Assembly: GCF_002706795.1 (NCBI RefSeq)
Contig: NZ_CP017705.1
Span: forward strand, 2,211,001 to 2,275,000
Source of the DNA: Brevibacillus laterosporus DSM 25
GTDB lineage: Bacteria; Bacillota; Bacilli; Brevibacillales; Brevibacillaceae
DNA: 64,000 nucleotides
Direction: 5' to 3'
The position numbers and the translations under genes were made by a program. The notes under the pieces are model-generated. The model was not told the DNA's origin. It made no database searches and saw nothing but the letters and a program-made list of their open reading frames with translations. Of the stretch, positions 9,394 through 18,094 are shown in pieces (the first letter of the stretch is position 1; each line of letters opens with the position of its first letter).

Positions 9394-9507
9394 ATGTATG
9401 GGCATGCCGGTTTTTGACGGAAGAAGTCGACTTCCCTTTCTTTTTAAAAGGCTTACATTCATGTACAATAGAAATAAGTAGGTTATTTTGCTTTGGAGGT
9501 AATTTCA

Positions 9508-10080
9508 TTGAAAGTCATCATTGGGTTAGGGAACCCTGGTAAACAATATGAGGATACCAGACATAATGTAGGGTTTCTTGCAATAGATACATTAAGTAAA
9601 GAATTACAAATTCCGTTAACCACGATGAAATTTCGTGGCATTATAGGAGAGGGAAATGTACAAGGAGAAAAGGTTTTACTAGTAAAACCACAAACCTACA
9701 TGAACCTATCTGGAGAAACGGTAGGACAAATCGTTTCTTTTTATAAACTGACGGCACAGGATATAGTTGTCATCTATGATGATCTTGACTTACCGGTAGG
9801 CAAGCTGAGACTGCGGGAAAAGGGTAGTGCAGGAGGACATAACGGAATTAAATCTATTATTGCACATTTAGGTACCCAAGATTTTAGCCGCATCAAAATT
9901 GGTATTGATCGTCCTGAGCCAGGCAAAAGTGTGAGTGACTATGTGTTACACTCATTTCCAAAAAGTGATTGGCCGCATATCCAGGATGCAATTCAATCAG
10001 CAGCAAAAGCCAGTGAGGATTGGATCAAGGGTGATAGCTTCCTGACAGTTATGAACCACTATAATCCAACACGTGGGTAG
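9508..10080 (+). CDS. pth: Peptidyl-tRNA hydrolase
   Basis: Pth (SpoVC) releases tRNA from peptidyl-tRNAs that drop off ribosomes; it is essential, and a B. subtilis allele was found as a sporulation mutation. The 190-residue protein starts K-V-I-I-G-L-G-N-P-G and shows T-R-H-N-V-G-F with the catalytic histidine (about residue 20), K-P-Q-T-Y-M-N-L-S-G (about 63-72) and G-S-A-G-G-H-N-G-I (about 106-114). Start TTG 9508 is preferred: TTTGGAGGT (9492-9500) is a good ribosome binding site just upstream, and this gives the conserved N-terminus. A frame extended to TTG 9493 would start inside that site. Confidence 0.95.
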   Translation: MKVIIGLGNPGKQYEDTRHNVGFLAIDTLSKELQIPLTTMKFRGIIGEGNVQGEKVLLVKPQTYMNLSGETVGQIVSFYKLTAQDIVVIYDDLDLPVGKLRLREKGSAGGHNGIKSIIAHLGTQDFSRIKIGIDRPEPGKSVSDYVLHSFPKSDWPHIQDAIQSAAKASEDWIKGDSFLTVMNHYNPTRG

Positions 10081-10156
10081 GTACAGTATCGAATAGCTAT
10101 AAGATGCCCATACTAAGTGGAAGAAAGTACTATATTTTCACTTAGGGGGTAATCAT

Positions 10157-10387
10157 ATGAGTTACCGCTATGTATGTCGTTGTTGTGGAATGAAAGTGGG
10201 AGAAATTCAGCAATCGGATGTATCCGAATGGCAGCTAGGCTTTCAATTCTTGACCCAACAAGAGCGCCAACATATAATATCCAAGGATGAGATAGGGAAT
10301 ACAGTTGTTCGCGTTGTTTGTGATTATTGTAAAGAAGCCCTTGATCAAAATCCTGATCTGTCCGTTGTAGGTAATCCACTACAGTAG
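10157..10387 (+). CDS. fin: Anti-sigma-F factor Fin
   Basis: Fin (YabK) is made in the forespore and binds sigma-F to help the switch from early sigma-F to late sigma-G transcription. The 76-residue product has the two cysteine pairs of the family, C-R-C-C near residue 8 and C-D-Y-C near residue 57, expected to bind zinc, with the conserved T-Q-Q-E-R-Q-H-I centre. It sits between pth and mfd, as in B. subtilis. ATG 10157 follows a TAGGGGG ribosome binding site. Forespore control is expected, but I could not read a convincing sigma-F promoter. Confidence 0.92.
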   Translation: MSYRYVCRCCGMKVGEIQQSDVSEWQLGFQFLTQQERQHIISKDEIGNTVVRVVCDYCKEALDQNPDLSVVGNPLQ

Positions 10388-10442
10388 CAACTATTTTTCT
10401 TGTGAATTTTTACCTTTTCAAAATGACAAGGCATGCAAATTT

Positions 10443-10487
10443 AGGTAGTCTTAGCTTTTTGGGTAGCTAAGGCTACCTGTGGATTTT
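10443..10487 (+). terminator. Long hairpin between fin and mfd
   Basis: AGGTAG-t-CTTAGCT (10443-10456) pairs with AGCTAAG-g-CTACCT (10465-10478), 13 pairs with one mismatch. A U-rich stretch (GGATTTTTA) begins six bases later, so termination is plausible but not textbook. Confidence 0.55.
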
Positions 10488-10612
10488 TATCGATTGAATA
10501 AATAAATAACTTTTTTGTACAAACTGCGATGTGGGAAGGTTGATCTGCGCCGCAGTTTTAGTGCTGTAACCTATGTAGTAATAGGAGAGTAAGGTTGGAG
10601 AGGAGATTAGGG

Positions 10613-13600
10613 ATGCAAGTCATCATTAATCGTATAAAAGAAGATTCCAATTTCGGAACCATTCTTGCTGGTTTGTCACAAGGTTTACACGAACAGTTGA
10701 TGGCCGGATTATCTGGTTCCGCGCGTCATATTTTTATGGCAGCTGTTTATCAAGAGAGTAAGCGCCCCTTGTGTGTTGTGACGCATAATATGTTTCAAGC
10801 GCAAAAAGTGTATGAGGACGTAGCAGAACTCCTTTCCCCAGAAGAAGTCATGCTTTATCCGGGTAATGAGCTGATTGGGTCAGAGATGGCAATTGCGAGT
10901 CCAGAGACATTAGCACAACGTATTCAAGTATTTAACCGTTTAGCGAATGGCTTCACGGGTATTTTGGTTGTTCCTTTTGCAGGCATTCGCCGCTTAACTG
11001 TGCCTCACGAAGTATGGAAAGAGGCTCAAATGACTGTCAGTCGTGGAGGAACACTAGATTTACATGACTTTTTAGAGAGAATGGTCGAATTAGGCTATGA
11101 ACGCGTTGAGATGGTTGAGCGTAAAGGTGAATTAAGTATTCGTGGTGGAATCGTTGACTTATTTCCTATTGATTCGGACTGGCCGATTCGAATTGAACTC
11201 TTTGATGAAGAGATTGATTCTATACGAACATTTGATATGGGTACTCAGCGTTCTCAAGAACATTTGGAACAATATGTGATTGGCCCGGTAAAAGAGACGA
11301 TCGTTTTTTCATCAAAATTAGTTGAGAGTGCTACTCACTTAGAGAAAAAACTAGGTGAAACATTAGGTAACACTAAGGATGAAGTTGTAAAAGAAAGATT
11401 GATGGAGCAAATAGGACGCGATATTGAAATCATGCGCCAAGGTAGCCGACCAGCAAATTTATACAGTTATTTATCCGTCCTATATCCTGAGATGGAAACC
11501 ATCCTGGATTATCTACCTTCTGATACGTTATTGATTATTGATGAACCGTCCCGTGTTATTGATACTGCGGTTCAACTGCAAAAGGACGAATCAGAGTGGG
11601 TCACTGGTCGTATTGAGCAAGGCGATTTTATGTCAAATCTTATTCTGTCGCGGTCGTATGATGAGCTAATTCATGAGCAGAAGAGACAGATTGTTTATTT
11701 GTCGCTATTTTTACGTCAAACCCCAAAAACGCATCCACAAAATATCGTCAACATGAACTGTCGTACGATGCAAAATTTTCATGGGCAAATGAACGTATTA
11801 AAAAGCGAGCTACAACGATGGATAAAGGGTCAACATCAAATCATCTTTGCTGCTGCCGATGCGGAGCGTGCCAAGCGTTTGGAACGAGTATTAGATGATT
11901 ATGAGATGGAAGCTGATTTGCTGCTAGAAGAGGTACGAACAATTCCTCCAGGCCGACCTACTATTATTATTGGAAATATTCAAAGCGGTTTTGAGATGCC
12001 ATTAAGCAAAATGGTTGTTGTTACGGAAGGGGAAGTCTTTACAGCAAAACAGCGCAAAGCTCGCAAAGTAAATCAAAACATGAGCAATGCCGAGCGCATC
12101 AAGAACTACATGGAATTAAAGCCTGGTGACTTTGTTGTACATATTAATCATGGGATTGGTAAATATCTAGGAATTGAAACAAAGGAAATCCTAGGTATTC
12201 ATAAGGATTATTTACATGTACAGTACGCAGGCGGAGATAGTTTGTTTGTACCAATTGATCAAATCGATCATGTACAAAAGTATGTGGGCAGTGAAGAAGC
12301 TCAGCCTAAAATTTATAATTTAGGTGGGAATGAATGGAAACGTGTTAAGAGCAAGGTAGAAACATCGGTAAAAGATATCGCCGAGGATCTAATCAAGCTG
12401 TATGCGCAACGAGAACAAGCTGTAGGCTATAGCTTTAACAAGGACAGCTTGGAGCAAAGAGAATTTGAGGCTATGTTCCCGTATCAGGAGACTGTGGATC
12501 AATTGCGTGCTATCACAGAAGTGAAAGCTGACATGGAAAGCAAGCGCCCTATGGATCGATTGGTTTGCGGGGATGTAGGGTATGGAAAGACAGAAGTAGC
12601 GATACGTGCCGCTTTTAAATCGGTTATGGACGGAAAACAGGTAGCTCTACTTGTACCGACCACAATTCTAGCTCAACAGCATTTTGAAACTTTTAAAGAG
12701 CGTTTCTCTGATTTTCCGATCAGAGTGGAGGTTTTGAGCCGTTTTCGTTCTCGAAAGGAACAAAATGCAACAATGAAGGGTCTAAAAGAAGGAACGGTAG
12801 ATGTGGTGATCGGTACGCATCGATTGCTGTCGAAGGATATTTTATTCCGCGACCTAGGGTTATTGATTGTCGATGAGGAGCAGCGCTTTGGTGTAAGCCA
12901 TAAAGAAAAATTGAAGCAATTAAAAACCAATGTAGATGTACTAACGCTTACAGCTACTCCTATTCCGCGTACGCTTCATATGTCCATGCTAGGAGTACGT
13001 GATTTATCTGTCATTGAGACACCGCCAGAAAATCGCTTTCCTGTACAAACCTATGTATTAGATTATAGTCCAGCTCTGGTTCGAGAAGCGATTGAACGAG
13101 AACTGGCCCGTGAAGGACAGGTATTCTTCCTTTACAATCAGGTACAAGGTATTGAACAAATGGCTGAGCATATTTCTGCTCTAGTTCCTGATGCTAGGGT
13201 AGCGGTTGCTCATGGACAAATGAATGAAAGTGAGCTAGAAAGAATTATTCTCGATTTCTTAGACGGGAATTATGATGTGCTGGTAAGTACAACGATCATT
13301 GAAACTGGTGTCGATATCCCAAACGTTAATACGTTAATCATCTATAATGCAGACAGAATGGGACTGTCTCAGCTGTATCAGCTACGTGGGCGCGTAGGTC
13401 GTTCTAATCGAATTGCCTATGCTTACTTCACATACCAACGTGACAAGGTATTGACAGAGGTAGCTGAGAAACGGTTACAGGCTATTAAAGAATTCACTGA
13501 GCTTGGATCTGGTTTTAAAATTGCCATGCGAGATTTATCTATTCGTGGGGCAGGTAATTTATTGGGAGCAGAGCAACATGGCTTCATTAATACTGTCGGA

Positions 13601-14179
13601 TTTGATTTGTATACACAAATGCTTAAGGAAGCGATTGATGATTTACGTGGTGAAGTAAGGACAGAAGAGATTGCCCCTGTTCCACCAGTCGAAATCAATT
13701 TACAAGTTGATGCGTACCTACCTTCTGATTACATTACTGATAGTCGTCAGAAGATCGAGATGTACAAAAAATTTGTAGCAACCTCAACAATCGAGGAGCT
13801 GGATGATCTTGCTGATGAGTTGATCGACCGTTTTGGTAATATCCCATATCCAGTGGACAACTTGCTGATGATTTCACGTTTACGTATTCAAGCGATGGTA
13901 CATCATATTGTTGAGATTAGTCAGAAAGATCCTGATGTTATTAAAATCATTTTGGCAGAACAGCAAACCTCTAACATTGATGGTGGAGCTTTATTTGGCT
14001 TGTCTAGTAAATATGATCGACGTATTGGGCTTTCAACGACCCCAGGTGGACAACAGATCATCGTAACTGTTAAAGTTAAGGGGTTAAAGATTGAGGCTGG
14101 GGTCAAGATGGTAATAGACTTAATTAACGACTTCCATCTGATTGAAAAGAGTAAGAGTCCTGATCCCTCATTACACTAA
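10613..14179 (+). CDS. mfd: Transcription-repair coupling factor
   Basis: Mfd pushes stalled RNA polymerase off DNA lesions and recruits UvrA. The 1188-residue protein has the UvrB-like N-terminal domains (D1-D3), the RNA-polymerase-interacting domain around residues 490-570 (G-D-F-V-V-H-I-N-H-G-I-G-K-Y), RecG-like helicase motors with Walker A G-D-V-G-Y-G-K-T-E (about 652-660) and D-E-E-Q (about 755), T-A-T-P-I-P-R-T-L and Q-L-R-G-R-V-G-R, and a TRCF C-terminal domain. ATG 10613 is preferred over TTG 10595 because GGAGAGGAG (10597-10605) lies between them. Order fin-mfd matches B. subtilis. Confidence 0.97.
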   Translation: MQVIINRIKEDSNFGTILAGLSQGLHEQLMAGLSGSARHIFMAAVYQESKRPLCVVTHNMFQAQKVYEDVAELLSPEEVMLYPGNELIGSEMAIASPETLAQRIQVFNRLANGFTGILVVPFAGIRRLTVPHEVWKEAQMTVSRGGTLDLHDFLERMVELGYERVEMVERKGELSIRGGIVDLFPIDSDWPIRIELFDEEIDSIRTFDMGTQRSQEHLEQYVIGPVKETIVFSSKLVESATHLEKKLGETLGNTKDEVVKERLMEQIGRDIEIMRQGSRPANLYSYLSVLYPEMETILDYLPSDTLLIIDEPSRVIDTAVQLQKDESEWVTGRIEQGDFMSNLILSRSYDELIHEQKRQIVYLSLFLRQTPKTHPQNIVNMNCRTMQNFHGQMNVLKSELQRWIKGQHQIIFAAADAERAKRLERVLDDYEMEADLLLEEVRTIPPGRPTIIIGNIQSGFEMPLSKMVVVTEGEVFTAKQRKARKVNQNMSNAERIKNYMELKPGDFVVHINHGIGKYLGIETKEILGIHKDYLHVQYAGGDSLFVPIDQIDHVQKYVGSEEAQPKIYNLGGNEWKRVKSKVETSVKDIAEDLIKLYAQREQAVGYSFNKDSLEQREFEAMFPYQETVDQLRAITEVKADMESKRPMDRLVCGDVGYGKTEVAIRAAFKSVMDGKQVALLVPTTILAQQHFETFKERFSDFPIRVEVLSRFRSRKEQNATMKGLKEGTVDVVIGTHRLLSKDILFRDLGLLIVDEEQRFGVSHKEKLKQLKTNVDVLTLTATPIPRTLHMSMLGVRDLSVIETPPENRFPVQTYVLDYSPALVREAIERELAREGQVFFLYNQVQGIEQMAEHISALVPDARVAVAHGQMNESELERIILDFLDGNYDVLVSTTIIETGVDIPNVNTLIIYNADRMGLSQLYQLRGRVGRSNRIAYAYFTYQRDKVLTEVAEKRLQAIKEFTELGSGFKIAMRDLSIRGAGNLLGAEQHGFINTVGFDLYTQMLKEAIDDLRGEVRTEEIAPVPPVEINLQVDAYLPSDYITDSRQKIEMYKKFVATSTIEELDDLADELIDRFGNIPYPVDNLLMISRLRIQAMVHHIVEISQKDPDVIKIILAEQQTSNIDGGALFGLSSKYDRRIGLSTTPGGQQIIVTVKVKGLKIEAGVKMVIDLINDFHLIEKSKSPDPSLH

Positions 14180-14221
14180 ATCCACAAGGTGCTAAAGGTG
14201 CCGAGAAGGGAGTTTTGTTTC

Positions 14222-15325
14222 ATGAAAAAAACAACATTTACGAAGGGTAAACGTGTGTTGGCCCTACTTTCCACCACGGCATTAACGCTAGCGATTCTGA
14301 GTGGCTGCGGAACGACTAATAAGGCTGAAACAGCCCAACCAGCTAAACCGGGGGCGGAACAACCGGCTGATACGGAAGATACCCTGGCACAATTCCCGCC
14401 AGTTAAATTGCCTTTTACAGTTGATCCGAATGCTTCTATTTTTGAATATCAGGGTGGGAAGCTAACAGGTCAGGAGTTTGAGGACTTCTTGCGTGCACTT
14501 GGCTTCATGAATCCTCCGCAAGCCTATGCCATTGGAGTTTCCACACAAGAGATGATAGATAACTATGCTCGTCAATACCTAGCTACTAAGCTAAAAGCGG
14601 AAAAGGCTGACGAGGCGATTAAGAAAACAGCAGCTACAGAAGCGGATAAATCTTTTGAATCGCTAAAAGGCCAGTATATTCAAGTTCTTGGTAGCGAGGA
14701 TAAATTTAATCAATTGATGAAGAATCATAACATCACAAAGGAAGCGATTGTTAAACAGCTAGCAAGTATTAATGCTTCTGTGAAGGTTATGGAAAGTGAA
14801 GTAAAAGATGCAGATTTGAAGAAAGAATATGATACAGCAGATAAATCTGCGTATACAACAGCTTCTGTACGTCATATTTTGGTTAAATTCGAGAACCGTA
14901 AGCCAGAGGAAGCAGACAAGTTGGCAAAAGATTATCTTGCCCGTTTGAAAAAAGGGGAGGACTTTGCTACTCTTGCAAAACAAGTGTCTGAGGACGAAGG
15001 TAGTAAAGCAAACGGTGGATTGTATGCAAATGCTGACGTAAACAACTGGGTGCCAGAATTTAAGAAGGCAGCTCTAACTCAAAAGATTGGAGTGCTCAGT
15101 GAACCAGCAGTAAAGACTGAATATGGCTATCACATTGTTAAAGTAGAAGATCGTAAAGTAAAAACATTTGATGAAGTAAAAGATCAGTTGAAGCAGCAAG
15201 TTTTGGAGAAGAAGTTTGAGCAATATGTTACCAAGGATCTGGACGCGATTATTACGAAAAAATCTCTTCCAGAGGTAAAAGCACCAGCTACTCCAGCTCC
15301 AACCCCTGCTCCTGAAACAAAATAG
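14222..15325 (+). CDS. Foldase lipoprotein, parvulin-type peptidylprolyl isomerase (PrsA-like)
   Basis: PrsA-type lipoproteins fold exported proteins at the outer face of the membrane. The signal sequence ends in L-S-G-C (Cys about residue 30), the lipobox. A SurA-like N-terminal segment follows, then a parvulin domain at about 215-310 (A-S-V-R-H-I-L-V-K, G-E-D-F-A-T-L-A-K-Q and E-Y-G-Y-H-I-V-K-V-E-D-R), then a Pro/Ala-rich tail. ATG 14222 has GAAGGGAG upstream; the frame extended to 14189 lacks support. B. subtilis has no prsA homologue between mfd and spoVT. A second parvulin gene lies at 55769 in this window. Confidence 0.9.
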   Translation: MKKTTFTKGKRVLALLSTTALTLAILSGCGTTNKAETAQPAKPGAEQPADTEDTLAQFPPVKLPFTVDPNASIFEYQGGKLTGQEFEDFLRALGFMNPPQAYAIGVSTQEMIDNYARQYLATKLKAEKADEAIKKTAATEADKSFESLKGQYIQVLGSEDKFNQLMKNHNITKEAIVKQLASINASVKVMESEVKDADLKKEYDTADKSAYTTASVRHILVKFENRKPEEADKLAKDYLARLKKGEDFATLAKQVSEDEGSKANGGLYANADVNNWVPEFKKAALTQKIGVLSEPAVKTEYGYHIVKVEDRKVKTFDEVKDQLKQQVLEKKFEQYVTKDLDAIITKKSLPEVKAPATPAPTPAPETK

Positions 15326-15339
15326 CATAGATAAAGAGT

Positions 15340-15408
15340 GGCTCCTTTTGTAATCAAACGAACTGTGTTTACAGTTTGTGGTCGATTGCAGGAGGAGCTT
15401 TTTTTTAT
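15340..15408 (+). terminator. Terminator after the prsA-like gene
   Basis: A long imperfect stem joins GGCTCCT at 15340 to AGGAGGAGCT at 15390, with an inner AACTGTG/CAGTT hairpin, followed by eight T. Confidence 0.85.
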
Positions 15409-15486
15409 TGTGTAAATGTCGGTGCAAGTGAAATTCATCAAAGGGTTACCTTGAAATAAAAAAGGCTGGTTTAATTTTGTTTTGAT

Positions 15487-15516
15487 CGCATATTCTTCTT
15501 GCCAAGGCAAATACTA
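15487..15516 (+). promoter_or_regulatory. Sigma-G-type promoter of spoVT
   Basis: CGCATA (15487-15492) and AATACTA (15510-15516) are separated by 17 bp and match the forespore patterns TGMATA and CATnnTA with one mismatch each. spoVT is a sigma-G gene in B. subtilis. The leader to the ATG at 15678 would be about 150 bases. Confidence 0.55.
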
Positions 15517-15677
15517 TTATCACTCGCTACCGCCCGGGGGAGAGTACAAAGCAAGGCTTATTGGTAACAAATACAAATACAAGATATTAGTAAAAAGCGA
15601 GAAGATAGGAAATCATAGGAGTAAATCCTCAAAAAACCACAAAATCAGTCTTCTCAAGAAAGCGAGGCAACAAGATT

Positions 15678-16217
15678 ATGAAGGCAACTGGAATTGTTCG
15701 TCGTATAGACGACCTCGGACGGGTCGTAATCCCGAAGGAAATCCGTCGCACACTTCGTATTCGTGAGGGGGATCCACTTGAGATTTTTGTCGATCGTGAT
15801 GGGGAAGTAATCCTTAAAAAATATTCTCCAATTGGAGAATTAGCTGATTTTGCTAAGGAATATGCTGACTCTTTATACGAAAGCTTAAATCATATTGTCA
15901 TTATTTCCGATCGAGATACGGTCATTGCAGTAGCTGGTGCTTCCAAGAAAGAATACTTGGAAAAACCGATTGGTAGTCTAGTAGAAAAATCGTTGGAAGA
16001 GCGTAAGAGTAGGGTAGAAAAAAATTCTGGTCAATATGAATTATGTCGTGATATGCCGGAACAATACTCATCTTATGTAGTGGCTCCTATCGTTGCAGGT
16101 GGGGACCCGATTGGTGCAGTGATCCTGGTCAACAAAGCAGAAGCTAAAATGGGCGATTTAGAGCTGAAAATGGCAGAAACAGCCGCTGGATTCTTAGCCA
16201 AACAAATGGAACAATAA
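15678..16217 (+). CDS. spoVT: Stage V sporulation transcription factor SpoVT
   Basis: SpoVT is an AbrB-family regulator that tunes sigma-G genes in the forespore and affects spore coat and germination. The 179-residue protein begins M-K-A-T-G-I-V-R-R-I-D-D-L-G-R-V-V-I-P-K-E, the swapped-hairpin DNA-binding domain (residues 1-50), followed by a GAF-like C-terminal domain (about 55-178). Length and N-terminus match B. subtilis SpoVT. ATG 15678 follows AGCGAGGCAAC, a fair ribosome binding site. A long perfect hairpin terminator follows. Confidence 0.96.
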   Translation: MKATGIVRRIDDLGRVVIPKEIRRTLRIREGDPLEIFVDRDGEVILKKYSPIGELADFAKEYADSLYESLNHIVIISDRDTVIAVAGASKKEYLEKPIGSLVEKSLEERKSRVEKNSGQYELCRDMPEQYSSYVVAPIVAGGDPIGAVILVNKAEAKMGDLELKMAETAAGFLAKQMEQ

Positions 16218-16233
16218 TAGTGATTAAATAACG

Positions 16234-16282
16234 AAAGTCAAAAAAACAAGCCTCTTGTGTAAGGCTTGTTTTTTTTGACTTT
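16234..16282 (+). terminator. Long bidirectional terminator after spoVT
   Basis: AAAGTCAAAAAAACAAGCCT (16234-16253) pairs with the complementary arm ending at 16282. The A-rich 5' side and T-rich 3' side allow action on both strands. Confidence 0.9.
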
Positions 16283-16329
16283 CTCTACTACATGCAAGTA
16301 AACCACGAAGAATGCACATCTCATCCCCC

Positions 16330-16360
16330 TTGATTACTCACTTCCTCTGTGTGGTATAAT
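16330..16360 (+). promoter_or_regulatory. Possible promoter before the spoVB-like gene
   Basis: TATAAT at 16355-16360 is perfect; TTGATT at 16330-16335 is 19 bp upstream, a long spacer. The -10 box contains the ATG of the longest open frame, which argues that translation starts later (16413). Confidence 0.5.
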
Positions 16361-16412
16361 GGACAAAGTTTCTGAACGTAGACTTTTTTGTAAGAGGAGA
16401 AATAGATACTGT

Positions 16413-18062
16413 ATGGCAGGAGAGAGAAGTGCAAATCATTTTGTCAAAGGTGCTGCTATTCTAGGTATTGCCGGCTTGCTCTCCAAGGTTCTCGGAGCGA
16501 TCTATCGCATACCTTATCAAAATATCACAGGTGATGTTGGGTTATATGTGTACATGCAGGTGTATCCGTTGTACACAGCCTTATTGATTTTGGCAACAGC
16601 GGGTTTTCCTATCGCCATTTCCAAAATCGTCTCAGAACGATTAGCAGTCGAGGACCATCTGGGTGCACGAAAGGCTTTCCGTGTAGCCAGCGTTTCACTA
16701 GGAATACTAGGAGTATTCTTTTTTCTCCTTTTGTATCTAGGTGCTCCTGCATTAGCCCGATTTATGGGCGATGAACAGCTGACATTACCGCTACGAGCAG
16801 TAGCATGGTCTTTACCATTAGTCCCGTTGGTGTCCATATTGCGTGGATATTTTCAAGGACAACAAGACATGGTACCCACAGGTGTTTCACAGGTAGTCGA
16901 ACAGATTATTCGTGTAATCGTTATTTTAGTCTCTGCTTACTGGATGATGAGTGCCTATCAGGACGCTTATCTTGCAGGTACAGGAGCAGTATTTGCTGCT
17001 TTTCCTGGGGCGTTAGCAGCCTTTTTGGTTCTGTACTATTATTATCGAAAATCCAGACGGTACCATCGACGCAGAGGATATCGTAAACAATTGCGTGCTC
17101 AACAACTTACAGATACAGTAACGAACAAGCAAGTGTTGATCAGTATTCTACGTTATGCAATTCCTATCTGCATCGGTGCTCTGGTGTTGCCGATGATTCC
17201 ATTAATTGATTCGGTGACTGTTTCTAATTTACTTCAATGGAACGGATATGAACTTGATATAGCAAAAGAATTAAAAGGAATATATGATCGTGGACAACCA
17301 CTCATTCAATTTGGAACGTTTTTTGCCACATCACTTTCCTTGGCGTTAGTGCCTGCTATTAGCGAGGCTGTAGCACAAAAACAGGATAAAATGATCATCA
17401 ATCGTACAGATATGGCCCTACGCTTAACCCTGATGCTTGGATTACCAGCTTCTATTGGGCTCGCTTTATTAGCCGAACCAGTCAATATCATGGTATACGG
17501 AAATGATAAAGGAACGTGGTCACTTGCTATTCAAGCTTTTGTCATTGTATTTGCGACATTAAGTATCGCTACCTCTGGCATTTTGCAAGGATTGGGACAT
17601 GTTAAATTACCAGCTAGACACTTGATGATTGGTGTACTGGTAAAATTGTTGGCTAATCTTGCCTTGACGCCTTTATGGGGCATACAGGGTGCGGCAGTAG
17701 CTACAGTCTTTGCCTATGTGACCTCAATGGGATTAAACATGAGATCTATTCGCCACTATTTGGAGCTTTCCTTTAACCTAAAAGAAATGCTGACCAAACC
17801 TTTAATAAGTGTGGCTCTTATGTCAATCATGGTCTTAATCGTTCAAGGCTTGATGAATGTAATTGTGGGTTCTCTGATCGATAGTGAGCGTTTCGTTCAA
17901 ACGATCGTCGGTGTTTCTGCAGTTACCGTGGGATTAGTAGTGTATATGCTTTCTCTGTTATATACAGGTGGTATCAAGCGTGAAGAGATCTTGTATTTGC
18001 CAAGAGGAAAGAGATTAGTCTCTCTTTTAGAGCGATATAAGCTTTTGCAGATTCAAAAATAG
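16413..18062 (+). CDS. Polysaccharide/lipid flippase, SpoVB/YabM type (MATE-like)
   Basis: MurJ/SpoVB-type transporters of the MVF branch flip undecaprenyl-linked precursors across the membrane; SpoVB and its paralogue YabM in B. subtilis act in spore cortex and envelope assembly. The about 549-residue protein is almost entirely hydrophobic with roughly 14 membrane segments. The N-terminus (F-V-K-G-A-A-I-L-G-I-A-G-L-L-S-K) and G-A-I-Y-R-I-P-Y are typical. The ATG at 16413 is preferred to 16359, which lies in a promoter -10 box; AGAGGAG is somewhat far upstream. It occupies the yabM position between spoVT and yabN. Its substrate cannot be told from sequence. Confidence 0.9.
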   Translation: MAGERSANHFVKGAAILGIAGLLSKVLGAIYRIPYQNITGDVGLYVYMQVYPLYTALLILATAGFPIAISKIVSERLAVEDHLGARKAFRVASVSLGILGVFFFLLLYLGAPALARFMGDEQLTLPLRAVAWSLPLVPLVSILRGYFQGQQDMVPTGVSQVVEQIIRVIVILVSAYWMMSAYQDAYLAGTGAVFAAFPGALAAFLVLYYYYRKSRRYHRRRGYRKQLRAQQLTDTVTNKQVLISILRYAIPICIGALVLPMIPLIDSVTVSNLLQWNGYELDIAKELKGIYDRGQPLIQFGTFFATSLSLALVPAISEAVAQKQDKMIINRTDMALRLTLMLGLPASIGLALLAEPVNIMVYGNDKGTWSLAIQAFVIVFATLSIATSGILQGLGHVKLPARHLMIGVLVKLLANLALTPLWGIQGAAVATVFAYVTSMGLNMRSIRHYLELSFNLKEMLTKPLISVALMSIMVLIVQGLMNVIVGSLIDSERFVQTIVGVSAVTVGLVVYMLSLLYTGGIKREEILYLPRGKRLVSLLERYKLLQIQK

Positions 18063-18094
18063 ACAGGGATTAAAGGAACGGAGGAATTTCCTAC

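Noticed and set aside
10521..10562. Second terminator before mfd (AACTGCG/CGCAGTT)
   Set aside because: The stem is 7 bp with a loop of more than 20 bases and only a short T tail; too weak to call.
16359..16412. Longer N-terminus for the spoVB-like protein
   Set aside because: The ATG at 16359 is part of a TATAAT box, and the additional residues are not typical for the family.
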